Shown piece by piece: positions 29,489 to 40,865 of a stretch of 64,000 nucleotides of DNA; the first letter of the stretch is position 1, and each line of letters begins with the position of its first letter. The position numbers were made by a program, and so were the translations under genes. The notes under the pieces were generated by a model. The model made no database searches, had not been told where the DNA came from, and worked only from the letters and a program-made list of their open reading frames with translations. Location of the stretch: NCBI GenBank assembly GCA_030141585.1, contig JAQIFP010000047.1, forward strand, positions 103,358 through 167,357. Direction: 5' to 3'. The stretch comes from Ophryocystis elektroscirrha. Lineage: Eukaryota > Apicomplexa > Conoidasida > Neogregarinorida > Ophryocystidae.

Positions 29489-32400
29489 TTATCTTTCTTT
29501 GAGAGTTAGACGAGGACAGACATTCATTGTAATCATTTCTTGGAATAGTAATTTACATGCATATGGTAGCTGAATTTTTACTACAAATTCTTCTGATTTA
29601 CAATACGGGCAATAATTGTTGTAGCCTAATAAACCACATTCTAAACAACAATAGATGTATAAATCAAATCAATATACCTCGACAAACAGATGCTGTAAAT
29701 ACATCCGAGCTAAGCATAAGGCGTTCAAGTAATAAATTAGCAGTTCTAAATAAAAAATAACATTGTTTATATTTAATATAATTCTTAATATTAATATAAT
29801 ATATTAAGTGCCATATTAAATGTATATTTTGTGTATATAACAATTCATTTGTATAAATAAAGATATTTGGAATTTTATGTATATATATTATGAACGCAAT
29901 ATATTACCCATATGCTACTAAGCAATCTCTTTCCATTTCACCAAGTCTCAAACCCCCTTCTTTGGCACGACCTTCGGTAGGTTGCCTAGTTAAAAGCATG
30001 CGAGGTCCACGCCCTCTGGCATGTATTTTATCTTGCACCATATGTTTGAGTTTTTGGTAGTAAATAGGGCCACAGAATATATATGTCTCTAAAGCTTCTC
30101 CTGTGGTACCTGACGTAAGATAATCTTTTCCTGAAGAATAAACCATTTATTTATTTTAATGCTTATACCCGAATAATGAAATCCATTTGTTATTAGTATT
30201 TTGCCTATGTCTTCAATACTTGTTCCGCCAAATGCGGTGCCATATTTGTAAACCCCATCAAGCACAGCAGACTGAAATATAATAAAATATAGTTTTCTCA
30301 CATTTATGATGCATAATTAATTTAACGTTAAATTGTTAAATTCAAAATGTATTAACAAATGATTATTGTATATACATAAGTATGAGTGTAATTAATGCTT
30401 ATAAAGTATAATGAGCATACAAACAATTGATATCTAGAGTTTTAGCAAATATAATCATTATTTGACCAATAATTTTTTATTAAAGTATTTCAATTTTTTA
30501 ATAAAGAGTTTTATTAATTATTACTTTGCTGGCTATCAGTTCAATTAACTTTCCAACTGTCATACGTGAAGGAAATCCATGCGGGTTCATAATTAAATCA
30601 GGACACCATCCGTCTTCAGTGAAAGGCATGTCTTCTTGAGAAATGATGCTTCCGACAACACCCTTTTGTCCATGTCTAGAAGAAAATTTGTCACCATATT
30701 CAGGACGGCGAGTTTGGCGAAAAACAACCTAATCAATTGTATTTCAGTAACTTATAAAATGATAAATGCTTAATAAGCGTTGTTATATATATATATATAT
30801 ATATAAAATGTAACTAATCATACTGTAAATTACCTTATATACTCTTGAATTATCGAAATTTTCTGCTATTAAAACTCGGTCTACATAGGAAGGAACAGCT
30901 GTTTTATATTTTTCTGGAGTAGGCCGGTATTGAGTAACGTCTAATTTGCTGGGATCTAGGACGGGATACTTTGTATTTGTAGGTACATGTTTGTTAATAA
31001 ATATTTGACCTTCAGAAATCTAAAAGATTAGATAATGCATATCAAGTACTATTTGATTTGTTTTTCAGCCTTCTTGATATATAAACCATACCTGTTGACC
31101 AACTTTTGCTATCCCATCTTTATCTAAACAACCGTAACGTTCAATATTAATTTTTCTTTGTGATCGAGAAACATCAATCTAAAGTATTAATATATATAAA
31201 AATTATCATATAAATCTGGTTTAATAACTGTAGGATTTATTCATTTCAAAAAGAACTTATAGTATTTATATTATAAATAAATTTATAATATATACTATAA
31301 ATTCATAATAGACACCATAAATTATACTATAAATACATTTTATAGTATTTATATTATATATATAAATAAATGAGCAAATAGATTACGTTTTCTACAACTG
31401 GAAAGATTCTATCGGAAGTTCCATTAAAATATCTTTTTTTTAATTCAACAGTAACTCTTTTCATAACATAGCAGCGACCAAAGCCTCTATCAATCGAATT
31501 TCGATTCATTACAATAGCATCTTCAATATCGTCTCCAGTAAATGACATAACTGCAACAGAGGCGTTTTGTCCTGCTGGAAGATTTTCAAAGCCAAGTAAG
31601 TCTGAAATTTAATATATTAGCACGAAAACTTATAAAAGCCATTTGATTAATTCATTGTTTTTATAGCTCACCAATAGTTCGAGTTTTACATAGCGGTTTT
31701 TGAGGATAGCATAATAAATAAAGTACATTGTCGACGCGTGTAAACATGTTTGAAGCAACTGCACCCATAGCTTGTTTCCCCATAGCGCATTGGTATGTAT
31801 TTCTTGGACTCTATAAAAAAATACCATATGCTTTGTAATATAGCGAAAAAGGAATACAAGAAACTTTTCTTTTTTTTATAAATTATAAAGCTTTATTATT
31901 TATTATTAGTATACATTCAGTATAATATTGATTTAAAGTATCACTATTATAATTCTTCATCTATGTAAATACATATAATGTCAATAAAATTACTAAGCTA
32001 TTATAACTAGTGAAAAATAAACATACCTGATTGTGGTGAGGGTAAGGGATAAGTCCAGCAACAACGCCAAGAATGGTTAAAGGATCAATCTCCAAATGAG
32101 TTGTATTTCTGAAACAGAGTTATTTGGTTTTATGAGTACTCTGTAATGTTATGATCTCTAACTGCTATCATAAGATCGTTTTCTTCATTAACGTCTATCC
32201 ATTCTAATAAGCCCTATATTCATTTATTTGGAGTATGAAAGCTAACTAATCGAAGTAGATCTTGAAAATTTAATTGTCCATTCTCAAGAGCATCCATGTG
32301 CTCCTGCTTCAATCGAGGTATACAATTTTCCACAATTATTAATGGACGACACAATCTTCCTCCATCGGAAGCTATATATATTGCTCGATGAGAGCGATTA

Positions 32401-33436
32401 ACAAAAATAGAAACGAATTCCGGAATCTGATTAACATATTATGACTGTAAACTTTACTTTTCCACATCTACGCAAATGTCTAAATGTTAAAAGCAGTTGT
32501 TTAGACCGTTGAGTGATTCCAAGTAGAGACCCGTTTAAAAATACAAGAAAACTTTTTGAATCGTGTATTTCTTCTCCAGTAATACAATTTATATTCTCTA
32601 CACCTGTAAGAAACGTATAGCATAAGTTTTAAATTTTAGAAAGAAAATTTTTATATTATGTAATTATAGAGCGGGAGCTTATACAAATACTAACATTTAT
32701 ATGATATATATATTCTTAAAATGTGTTAAATTAACACTAAATTAATGTGTACGGCTGACTACACATTAAATTGAACACATATAACTTTTTTTTTTTATAA
32801 AATTAACAACATTTTATCTAATATAATAATTTATTATTATAAATAATTTTGGTATTGAATACAATGTAGGCGTTGGATAAAACAAGAAATATATTGAATA
32901 CCTAGAGAATAAGCAAGTTGTTCAATAGGTGCTGGTTCTTCATCAGTGGTTACGTGCGCCATTAGTGCTAAATTTTTGACAAGTCCGCAAGACTCGCCTT
33001 CAGGTGTATCACAAGGACAAAGCATTCCCCATTGACTTGGTTGTAAAGCTCTTGGACCAGAAACCTATAATTTTATTTATTGTAAAACAACTGAATAATT
33101 ACTTTGCGTCCTTTTTCGAAGTTTGAGCTGATTCTTGTCATCATTCCTAAAGTGGCTATGTATGAGAATCTGCTTAAGACTTGAGAAACACCAGAACGCT
33201 CCATACGGAAACGTTTTATAGTCCAGTTTCCTGTTGAAAGTGCTGACTGCATCCCCCGAGTAATAATATCAGTATTGAAGTTTGAAAAACAGTCGGGATA
33301 CTCTATGTTTAAGTTCGACTTTTTAATTACTGAGGAAGACTGTGTCGTTTTTGCTTGAAAATAACGTGTTAATAGTTGCTCAGCTTGTTTTGATATCTAA
33401 GGATTACATCAATGTATGACCACAATTATAGAAAGC

Positions 33437-33482
<46 letters not shown>

Positions 33483-35191
33483 TATATACATATATATACA
33501 TATATATATGTATACGTGCGTATAAATAAATTATTTTTATAAGCAATTATAAAGAGAGGTTTTTTTACATACCTGAGAAGCAAATCTTTTAAATAAATCT
33601 TCAAACATTAGAGACATCAAATGACCTGCTAGCTCAAGACGCTTATTTCCATAATAATCTTTATCATCTATCAAAGATGAATCGTTTGCTGCATCCAAAA
33701 GTCTTGAAATCATCAAACATAAGTAACGAGCTTTTGCTCGAAAATCATTTCCTTCCGAAGGAACATGAGCAAATAAAACCCTATAAACTCAAAATTAACG
33801 TTTAAGTAAACATTAATAAACTTTAACCAAGATTATTTATAGAAATTACAGAACAATTAAAATTTTTACTATGAGTGATTAGTATTTCAAGCATTATTTA
33901 TTTATTCAACTCCCGCATTAATAAATTTAGAGAAATTTTTGTATTATATATTTCTATAATACAAGCGACAAAATTTTTATTTTAACTATTTAAATAGTTT
34001 ATGCACAAAAATCAATTCTATACCTGTGGAGCGTGTCTACTGTTTCGTCGTAAAGAGCTTTGTCAGATTTTTGAGATTTAGAGTCAAAGAGTGTTCTATT
34101 TTTAACTCTCAGCCTTTTGGCGATATAAGAAATAGCTTTCTCTTGAGTGTAAATAGACGCAGAATACGCATCTTGTAAGGATAGTATAAGGATGTCTGTT
34201 TGATGTTTTGCACATCCAACCTGACCTTAAATTGCACAAAATAGGTAGTTTTACAGTTTGAAAAATTTCTTGGTCACTTTGCATGCCAAAAGCAATTAAA
34301 CCTATACAAACCGGTATATCTTCATTAAAGCTATTATGACGTAAATATATTTTGCTTGATTTCAATACAACACAGGTTCTAGATTTGGCTTCAGCTGTTG
34401 AAGAAGTTACTAATGCACTTAAACAGTGCTTGTGGTCATACTGTATAACTGTATTATATTTAAATTTTAATTACTTCTATGATAATACGATTGCGCGATA
34501 ACTGCTCTTGCATTAACAATACTCTTTCTGTTCCTTTCACGACAAAGTAACCTCCTGGATCTTGAGGACATTCTTTCAACTGTTGCATCTCTTTGACAGA
34601 TTTATTATCTAGTATGCATATACAACTTTTAAGCATAACAGGAAGTCTGATTATCAAATAAAATAAATTCCCATATATCTTATAGCGTTTATATAATTTA
34701 CCATAGCTGATAAATAAATATGCATATGCATATATATATATGGGTATAGGTATTAGATTAAACAAATATCAATTGATTTATTTTAATTGTTATTTTACTA
34801 ATAAGTATTACTTCCCTATTTCCACATTTTTACGACGAATTATATTATTTCCTTTAAGCATATCCACATCCACAGTTATTGGAGCAGCGTAAGTTAAATC
34901 AGACATTCTGCAGACCATAGGAGTCATTTGAGATTGGCCTTGAATTTTCTGGTTTAAATTCTCAACTCGTATATCCAAAAATCTATAAATTATATTTGTA
35001 TTAGTATATTCAAATTTATAACCACAAGAATATATTTATATATATATATACATACAAATATATGCACATAAATATAAATACACATTCATATATATTTTTA
35101 CAAGTATATATTTTTATGCTTATATATATATATATGTATATTTATACATGCAAGTATATTTTTATTCACATAGATGCACATCAATATATAT

Positions 35192-35233
<42 letters not shown>

Positions 35234-35293
35234 ATATACATGCAAATATACGCACATACATATAGATGCACATACATATATATTTTTATAAGT

Positions 35294-35324
<31 letters not shown>

Positions 35325-35886
35325 TATGTAAACAAATTATTGAATATCAAAATAATTAAATAATAATAGGTATAAGTATATTATAAAATAGTATATGAAT
35401 TATATCAATATTTTTATCTTTCAATAAAGACTGACTCAATAAAAAAAGCAGGATCAATCTCAGATTTTATGTATCTGTTTGTATTTGCTCGGATTATATG
35501 CTTCATCTCAGTTTGAACAAAATAGTTATAACTGCCGATATGCTGCTTGACAAGACCTTTGGCTTTAAGAAATTCTGGTAACAGCTTCCATTTGTCCTGA
35601 GCAAAATGATCGATACTAATGTTACATAACAGTTAATATACATAAAATATCTGTTAATATATTATTGCTTTATATAATTAATTAGATTATTTTTTGAATA
35701 TGCATAATATGCTAACAAGTTTCATGTATAATACATGTGTAGATAATTTACCTTTACTGTTTTAATTTGAGAAAAATCATTTTGCTCTGTGGAATCAAGT
35801 TTCGTTTCTGAACTAAAATGAACATGTTTTGAAGAGTTCATAAGATTTTCAATATCCATAACGTTTGAAGCCTCAGCGGAACCCAT
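29489..35886 (-). CDS. POLR3B: RNA polymerase III second largest subunit (RPC2)
   Basis: This subunit forms half the active centre of RNA polymerase III, which makes tRNA and 5S RNA. Motifs from N to [21 protein letters not shown] and [13 protein letters not shown], characteristic of the Pol III paralogue; [19 protein letters not shown] with [31 protein letters not shown]; the conserved [15 protein letters not shown] block near 30660 with [19 protein letters not shown]; and a C-terminal zinc finger ([20 protein letters not shown]) followed by [11 protein letters not shown]. The ATG at 35884-35886 gives [11 protein letters not shown]; an open frame continues upstream to an acceptor-like TTATTAG, so an earlier exon is possible. 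There are many introns, several with TA repeats (33430-33520, 35030-35330). Confidence 0.94.
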
Positions 35887-36367
35887 TTTATGGGCTAGCC
35901 GCTTCTTATCTAATAAATAAGTAAGAACTAGTTTTTTGAAAATTACATCAATTGAAACTATACAAATAAAAGTATTTAAAACACTTTTTTCTATATTTTC
36001 TTTTATTTATGGCTTGATATGACGCAAGTAGCCAAATTATATAAAATGTGACAAAAACCTGAATAAATTGCTAAGAAACAGTTAATTCAAGTTTATTTGT
36101 AGTCAACCAATTAATTCTATATTCAGTATGGCCAATACAAGAGCTTATCGCCACCGTAAGGCGGAGGGTTTTTTTGTTCAAAATTATATTTATTTTATGC
36201 ACATTATATAAAAGAGGGAGTTAAAAGAAAATACTGCATTGCATAATTAAAATCTCATATATTTATATTAATTGCTGACTGTTTTGAATATGCATTTTTA
36301 TAATGTTTTTTATCTAAATAGTCCATATAAAAACTACGTGAGATTATTATTGACACGTTATCAGACT
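35887..36367. promoter_or_regulatory. Divergent intergenic region Pol III subunit/EIPR1
   Basis: About 480 A/T-rich bases between two divergent start codons. It contains one short G/C-rich patch with a hairpin (described separately). Nothing else is clear. Confidence 0.4.
36149..36175 (+). other. G/C-rich hairpin followed by seven T
   Basis: CGCC (36149-36152) pairs with GGCG (36160-36163) around a seven-base loop, and a run of seven T follows at 36169-36175. In this A/T genome such a patch outside coding sequence stands out. It could be the 3' end of a small Pol III RNA, but no tRNA or known snRNA fold was recognised upstream. A 27-codon frame (MANTRAYRHRKAEGFF...) also crosses it. Confidence 0.25.
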
Positions 36368-37890
36368 ATGATAACAAACATTTGCAGGATTGAACCAACA
36401 GGCAGGATCATATGCATAAAAAGTAGTTTAGGCTTTGAGTATAGCGTATATACCAAGTAATCATACAGAATATAGTGAATTTCTTATTGGATCAAACTAT
36501 GATGAGAATACGTCTACTGCAGTAATTATATATACATATGTTGAAGATTTTAGCTACATGTTGGCGTTCTTTTAGAAGACTCTAATATATTTAAAGTAAC
36601 TCCTGTTGAGTGTAGCGCTAAATTGACAGCAAAATATTTGTCAGTAATTAGTACAGAAAGCCAATATTTAGTTTTATTAGGAACTAATGGTATGTCTTTA
36701 CATTATTTTATATTCCTTGCAGAAAATCAAATTCAATTATATAAGTTGATTCCATCGCAGCCAAACTACACTACTGAAAAATTTACTTGTAAAGATTCTC
36801 CACAGTTTAATGAGTTAAAATGGTATAAAAATATCCGTTGTAATATAATATGAACTACTGAGTTATCTTTGATAAACGTTTTTAGTTTTCTTCTAATATA
36901 TTTGACTTCAATTTGATTCAAATAATGTTTATTTGGGTTTTTATTTGGTAAAATGAATATTCGGAATTTAATTTAGTCCATTAATGTGAAATATATTAAT
37001 TTAATTAATTTTCGTAGTATTGTGCCATTTGAAGAATCTCCAGAAACTCGAGTTTTAGTCTTGGATGATTTGAACCCCCAAGTTTTCACTATTAAGAATA
37101 ATGATGAATTAATTGAAGTAATAATTATTTTCATACATCAGAATAAGTTTTAGACTTGGAAAGCAAAGAATACAGATGATGTAAAGTTTCAACACGCTGC
37201 TATAAACCCTCATGGAGTTTTTGAAGTAAATTATTAGTAAAACTCGAAATTGAATTAGTTTGGTACCGTTTCAAATTCTCAAATAGATCTTTGGGATATA
37301 CGGGAATGTAAGAATATTAATAAAAAGACACAATCATTTGATTTATATAATAAGTAATTGACTACTCAAATTATTATTAAGTCCGTTAGACAACTTTTCA
37401 TTGATTATAATCCTAATAGAGACTACGAAATAGTTACAGCTGGATGTGACGGGCATATTAAGTTTTGGGATACTCGTCAAATCACTCGGCCAATTAATGT
37501 ATTGATTATTCTGTTATTTATGTAGCATCAGGATTTGCTTGTTCATTATCAGCAATGCACACAAGTACAGTACAATAAATTTCACGATCAGTTATTTATA
37601 ACTGCAGGTAACAATACTTTTTTTTTGCGTATATAATTATTTGATGTAATAGCATTTTTTCAGGCTGTGATTATTACGTGAAGTTGTGGGATTTAGATGA
37701 AAAGAAAGCAGACTTTTATTCAAGCAAAATGGCAAAACTTGTTACTCAAAATAATTTTCACGAAGAAAATATAGCATGTTTGACTTGGCATAATGATGAT
37801 CCTTGGGTTTACGCTAGTAGCGGATTTGATAATAATTTTATAATACATAAAGTTCCTAACAACATCCGAACCAATATTCTAATACTATAG
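36368..37890 (+). CDS. EIPR1: EIPR1/TSSC1-like WD40 protein
   Basis: EIPR1 (TSSC1) is a WD40 partner of the GARP and EARP tethering complexes in endosome-to-Golgi traffic. The start MITNICRIEPTGRIICIKSS leads to LGFEYSVYTNEFLIGSNYDE, joined across a 19-nt intron, matching the family's GLEFQARAL...RFLVGT opening. WD motifs follow: NPHGVFEFGTVSNSQIDLWD, FIDYNPNRDYEIVTAGCDGH with IKFWDTRQITRPIN, QYNKFHDQLFITAGCDYYVK and CLTWHNDDPWVYASSGFDNN. The C-terminus FIIHKVPNNIRTNILIL matches the family's diagnostic ending (VINRVPRALKYHILL). Exons are short and introns mostly 19-40 nt. The stop TAG is at 37888-37890. Confidence 0.85.
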
Positions 37891-38406
37891 AGTGACAGAT
37901 TCTGTGGCTTTATTCATGTTGAACAATTTCTTCTTTTTTTAAGTTTTTTTTGCATCTAAAATTTTACCCAGGGTTTTTTTTATATATATATACTCTAATT
38001 CAAAAAAATTATTCACCAATCATATTTACCTTATTCACAAGTTTTTTCATTAGTTGATAGGTGAACCCATGACATATAAAATAATAATACAAATAGCATT
38101 CTTTTTTGTCATGTATATATACAAAGAAGTTTATACATGCATATATACATATACATATATATATAGTATAGTTGCTAATGTTCAATTATTTGAACAGTAT
38201 GTCATCATGTACATATATAAGGAGTATTATAATAAAGATATTTACATAAATCCATATATGTAATAATTTTATTATACATGCCAATTTGTGATACAAATAA
38301 TAACTTAGGTAACGCGAACCATTAAATTACTATCTTGAAATGAAAATTGATTTAGATATTGTTTCATATAAGGAAACCTAAAAAATCAGCAACCAGACAA
38401 TTAATT
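37891..38406. other. Convergent intergenic region, A/T-rich
   Basis: About 500 bases between the stops of EIPR1 and the methyltransferase, with T-runs near 37940 and 37975 and a TATATACATA patch near 38150. No supported gene; the open frames here are low-complexity. Confidence 0.5.
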
Positions 38407-39451
38407 TTACCATACTGGAGTCCTTAAGCAATATAATTTGTAGCGGCAGGGAAAGAATTTTCGAAGAAGTTTTTCTTCGTAAGCTATTCGTTCTTTAAAA
38501 AATTGATGTCCATAGATAATTTGAATGGTTGTTGTTAATGGATTTAGCAGAAAAAGTTCATAACCTACAATTTTAGTAAGATGCACTAAAAAATACATGT
38601 TTAACCGTGTAATAATATAACAATCTTGCATGCTTAATAAACCATGAATTTGCACATAATATCAATTAAATCTAATAGCAGTATTAAAGTAAATTGTAAT
38701 TGTGTATGTCTAAAAAATGCTTATACAATATATATATGGTAAAATTTAAATATTAAATAAATTTACCAATTGACCATAGATACCATCCTAAATAACCTGG
38801 ATGTCTAATGTAACGATAAATTCCATTTTGAACAAGAATAGTACTAGGCAATTTTTGAGATATTATACAATGAGTAAACTGCCTTTTTGCTGTATAAAAT
38901 CCAAGAGATCTAATTAATAATCCAAATAATGCTAAAATTAATCCCAATTTTTGTAAAAAATATTGAGTTTTTAAGAATGCTGGAATCGCAGTAAATTGAT
39001 TAAAGTTAAATACATAAGGATTTAAAATTTTATATTCAAAAAAACCAATTAGCACTGCCGTAGTGTATTTCGTCCCATTATTAAATAAAAATGAATACCA
39101 AGAACATGAAGTAGGGTGTACAATACATACAAAGAAAAATTCATTCAAATGAAAAATGCACATAAGTAATATTTCCATAGATTTTAGTGACCCCATACTA
39201 ACTATTTTCAAGATACTGTATATGCTATAAAAAAGTAATACATACAAAGTCGTTTTAGTTGTAATATTATGGTTATGAGGACTTTTGTATTTCATAGCAG
39301 CGTATTCATCAGTGATTTTTTGAGGAATTAAACTTAGTAAGACCAGTAAACTGTAAAATATATTACAAGCAATTGTATAATCAATTTTTGGTACATATAG
39401 CAAAGTTAAACTTGTAATAATTAGACATAAAGATAAATCTTTAAAAATCAT
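38407..39451 (-). CDS. ICMT: Isoprenylcysteine carboxyl methyltransferase
   Basis: ICMT methylates the C-terminal cysteine of prenylated proteins in the ER membrane, so it acts on the same class of proteins (Rab, Ras, Rho) that GDI handles. Two exons: 39451 to about 38775, and about 38600 to 38407, joined as WSIG/YELFLLNP. The first exon has several hydrophobic segments and NGIYRYIRHPGYLGWYLWSI, the conserved substrate and SAM-binding block (RHPGYxGW). The second has NPLTTTIQIIYGHQFFKERI and AYEEKLLRKFFP, the family's EE..L..FFP ending. The length (about 290 residues) is typical. The start codon is only 23 bases from that of the opposite gene. Confidence 0.92.
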
Positions 39452-39474
39452 CAGGCTCTTTATCTGATAATCAA

Positions 39475-40855
39475 ATGGATATTACGGAGAAAGCGACCAT
39501 AGATTTTCTAATTTCAAAAATAAAATCTTTAGATGAGTTTCTGTATTCTATTAGTATTAAATCTAAAGATGTAATACAAGCGTGTGACTGTTTTCTACTG
39601 TATATATATAAGGAAGCTGAACGCAACTCAGAAGGTAATGTTTGTTTTGCACTCACGGCTGTATTTATATTCAGATATTGTATCAAAATATCTAACAAAA
39701 CCTAATTTAAAAAATTTTATCAAAATAATCTATAAAAAATTATGATGTACTATATATGGGTTATTTTTAGATATTTTATTATATTATAAATAACTTTACC
39801 ATAAAAATTTGTATATACATGCAAAAAAACCTAAATCACTCATTTTTCTTTGTCGGAAAAAGCAGACTTCTAATTAATATTATGAACAGATACTTAAATA
39901 TTAAAATAATTTAATAAATTTATGCAAAAAATATCTTCAAAAGATACTCCTTATTTATGTTATAATTGTTAAGTAGCGCATCCAAACCTTAAACCACTAT
40001 AAACATTAATTAATCTTGCTAGCATTTAAACACACACATATTTAGCTATTTGAAAATATTAATTACATACTATATATATATGTACATACGTTTTGCCACA
40101 TATGAGTAATTTTTTTATCGATATATGTGTAAATCTGCCAAGAATAAAATGGATTTAATAGCAAAAGAATTTACACAAAGTTTATATGTTGATAGCCTTT
40201 TTGAATCTGTATATATTTTCCGTAAATAATTTATTGTGCAGACTCAACTGTTTCAACTCAAGTAGATTCGGAATATGTAAGTGATGAAAACTTGGATAGT
40301 AGTGACGAAGATAATGAAAAATCCATGGTTGTAGCTGAAGTATCAAAAATTCCTTTAGCAAGAAATCAGTTACTCTCATCAATATATCAAAACATGATGG
40401 ATTCAAGTGAAAAGTTTCACGAGACAATTGAATGTATAATTAATCCAACATATTCTCCATGGCCGTTTATACAGAAAATTTATTTTCATTGGTTAAAGCT
40501 GTATAACCGACATAACCATTTGATTAATGTTAAAAGCTCCTATAAAAAAAACAAAAAAGTTACCTACCATTCCTTAAATGATATACCAGTTACACAAATA
40601 TGTAATTATTTGCCAAACGTCCTTTACGAAATGTTGAATTCTTGTATGCTTGATATAGGAAAGCACATCAATATGATAGAATCGTATTTATTCAATTTAT
40701 TTTCTTATCATTATACTTTACTGCCTTTGGAAAACAGACTTAGTGATAAAGTGAAAAACATACAAAATATACACAAAACCCATATCATGCATTATACAGC
40801 ATCTTTGCAAACTTCATTGAAATCATTAATTACAATATTAAAAGGTATAGATTGA
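39475..40855 (+). CDS. Unrecognised two-exon gene
   Basis: Not recognised. Exon 1 runs from the ATG at 39475 (MDITEKATIDFLISKIKSLD) to a donor G/GTAATG near 39634. Exon 2 starts after GTGCAG near 40241 with DSTVSTQVDSEYVSDENLD, an acidic stretch, and reads to TGA at 40853-40855. The phase-1 junction is consistent. The protein is about 255 residues: N-terminal helix, acidic linker, then a helical domain with PTYSPWPFIQKIYFHWLKLY and ITQICNYL-like segments. No signal peptide or membrane segment. The long intron (about 600 nt) might hide a further exon. It ends 10 bases from the stop of 6PGD. Confidence 0.75.
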
Positions 40856-40865
40856 CTAGGTCTGA

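Noticed and set aside
29489..35886. RNA polymerase II subunit RPB2
   Set aside because: [24 protein letters not shown] and CGLLGY fit the Pol III paralogue better.
36131..36214. Micro-ORF starting MANTRAYRHRKAEG
   Set aside because: Too short, with no partner exon in a consistent frame and no family recognised.
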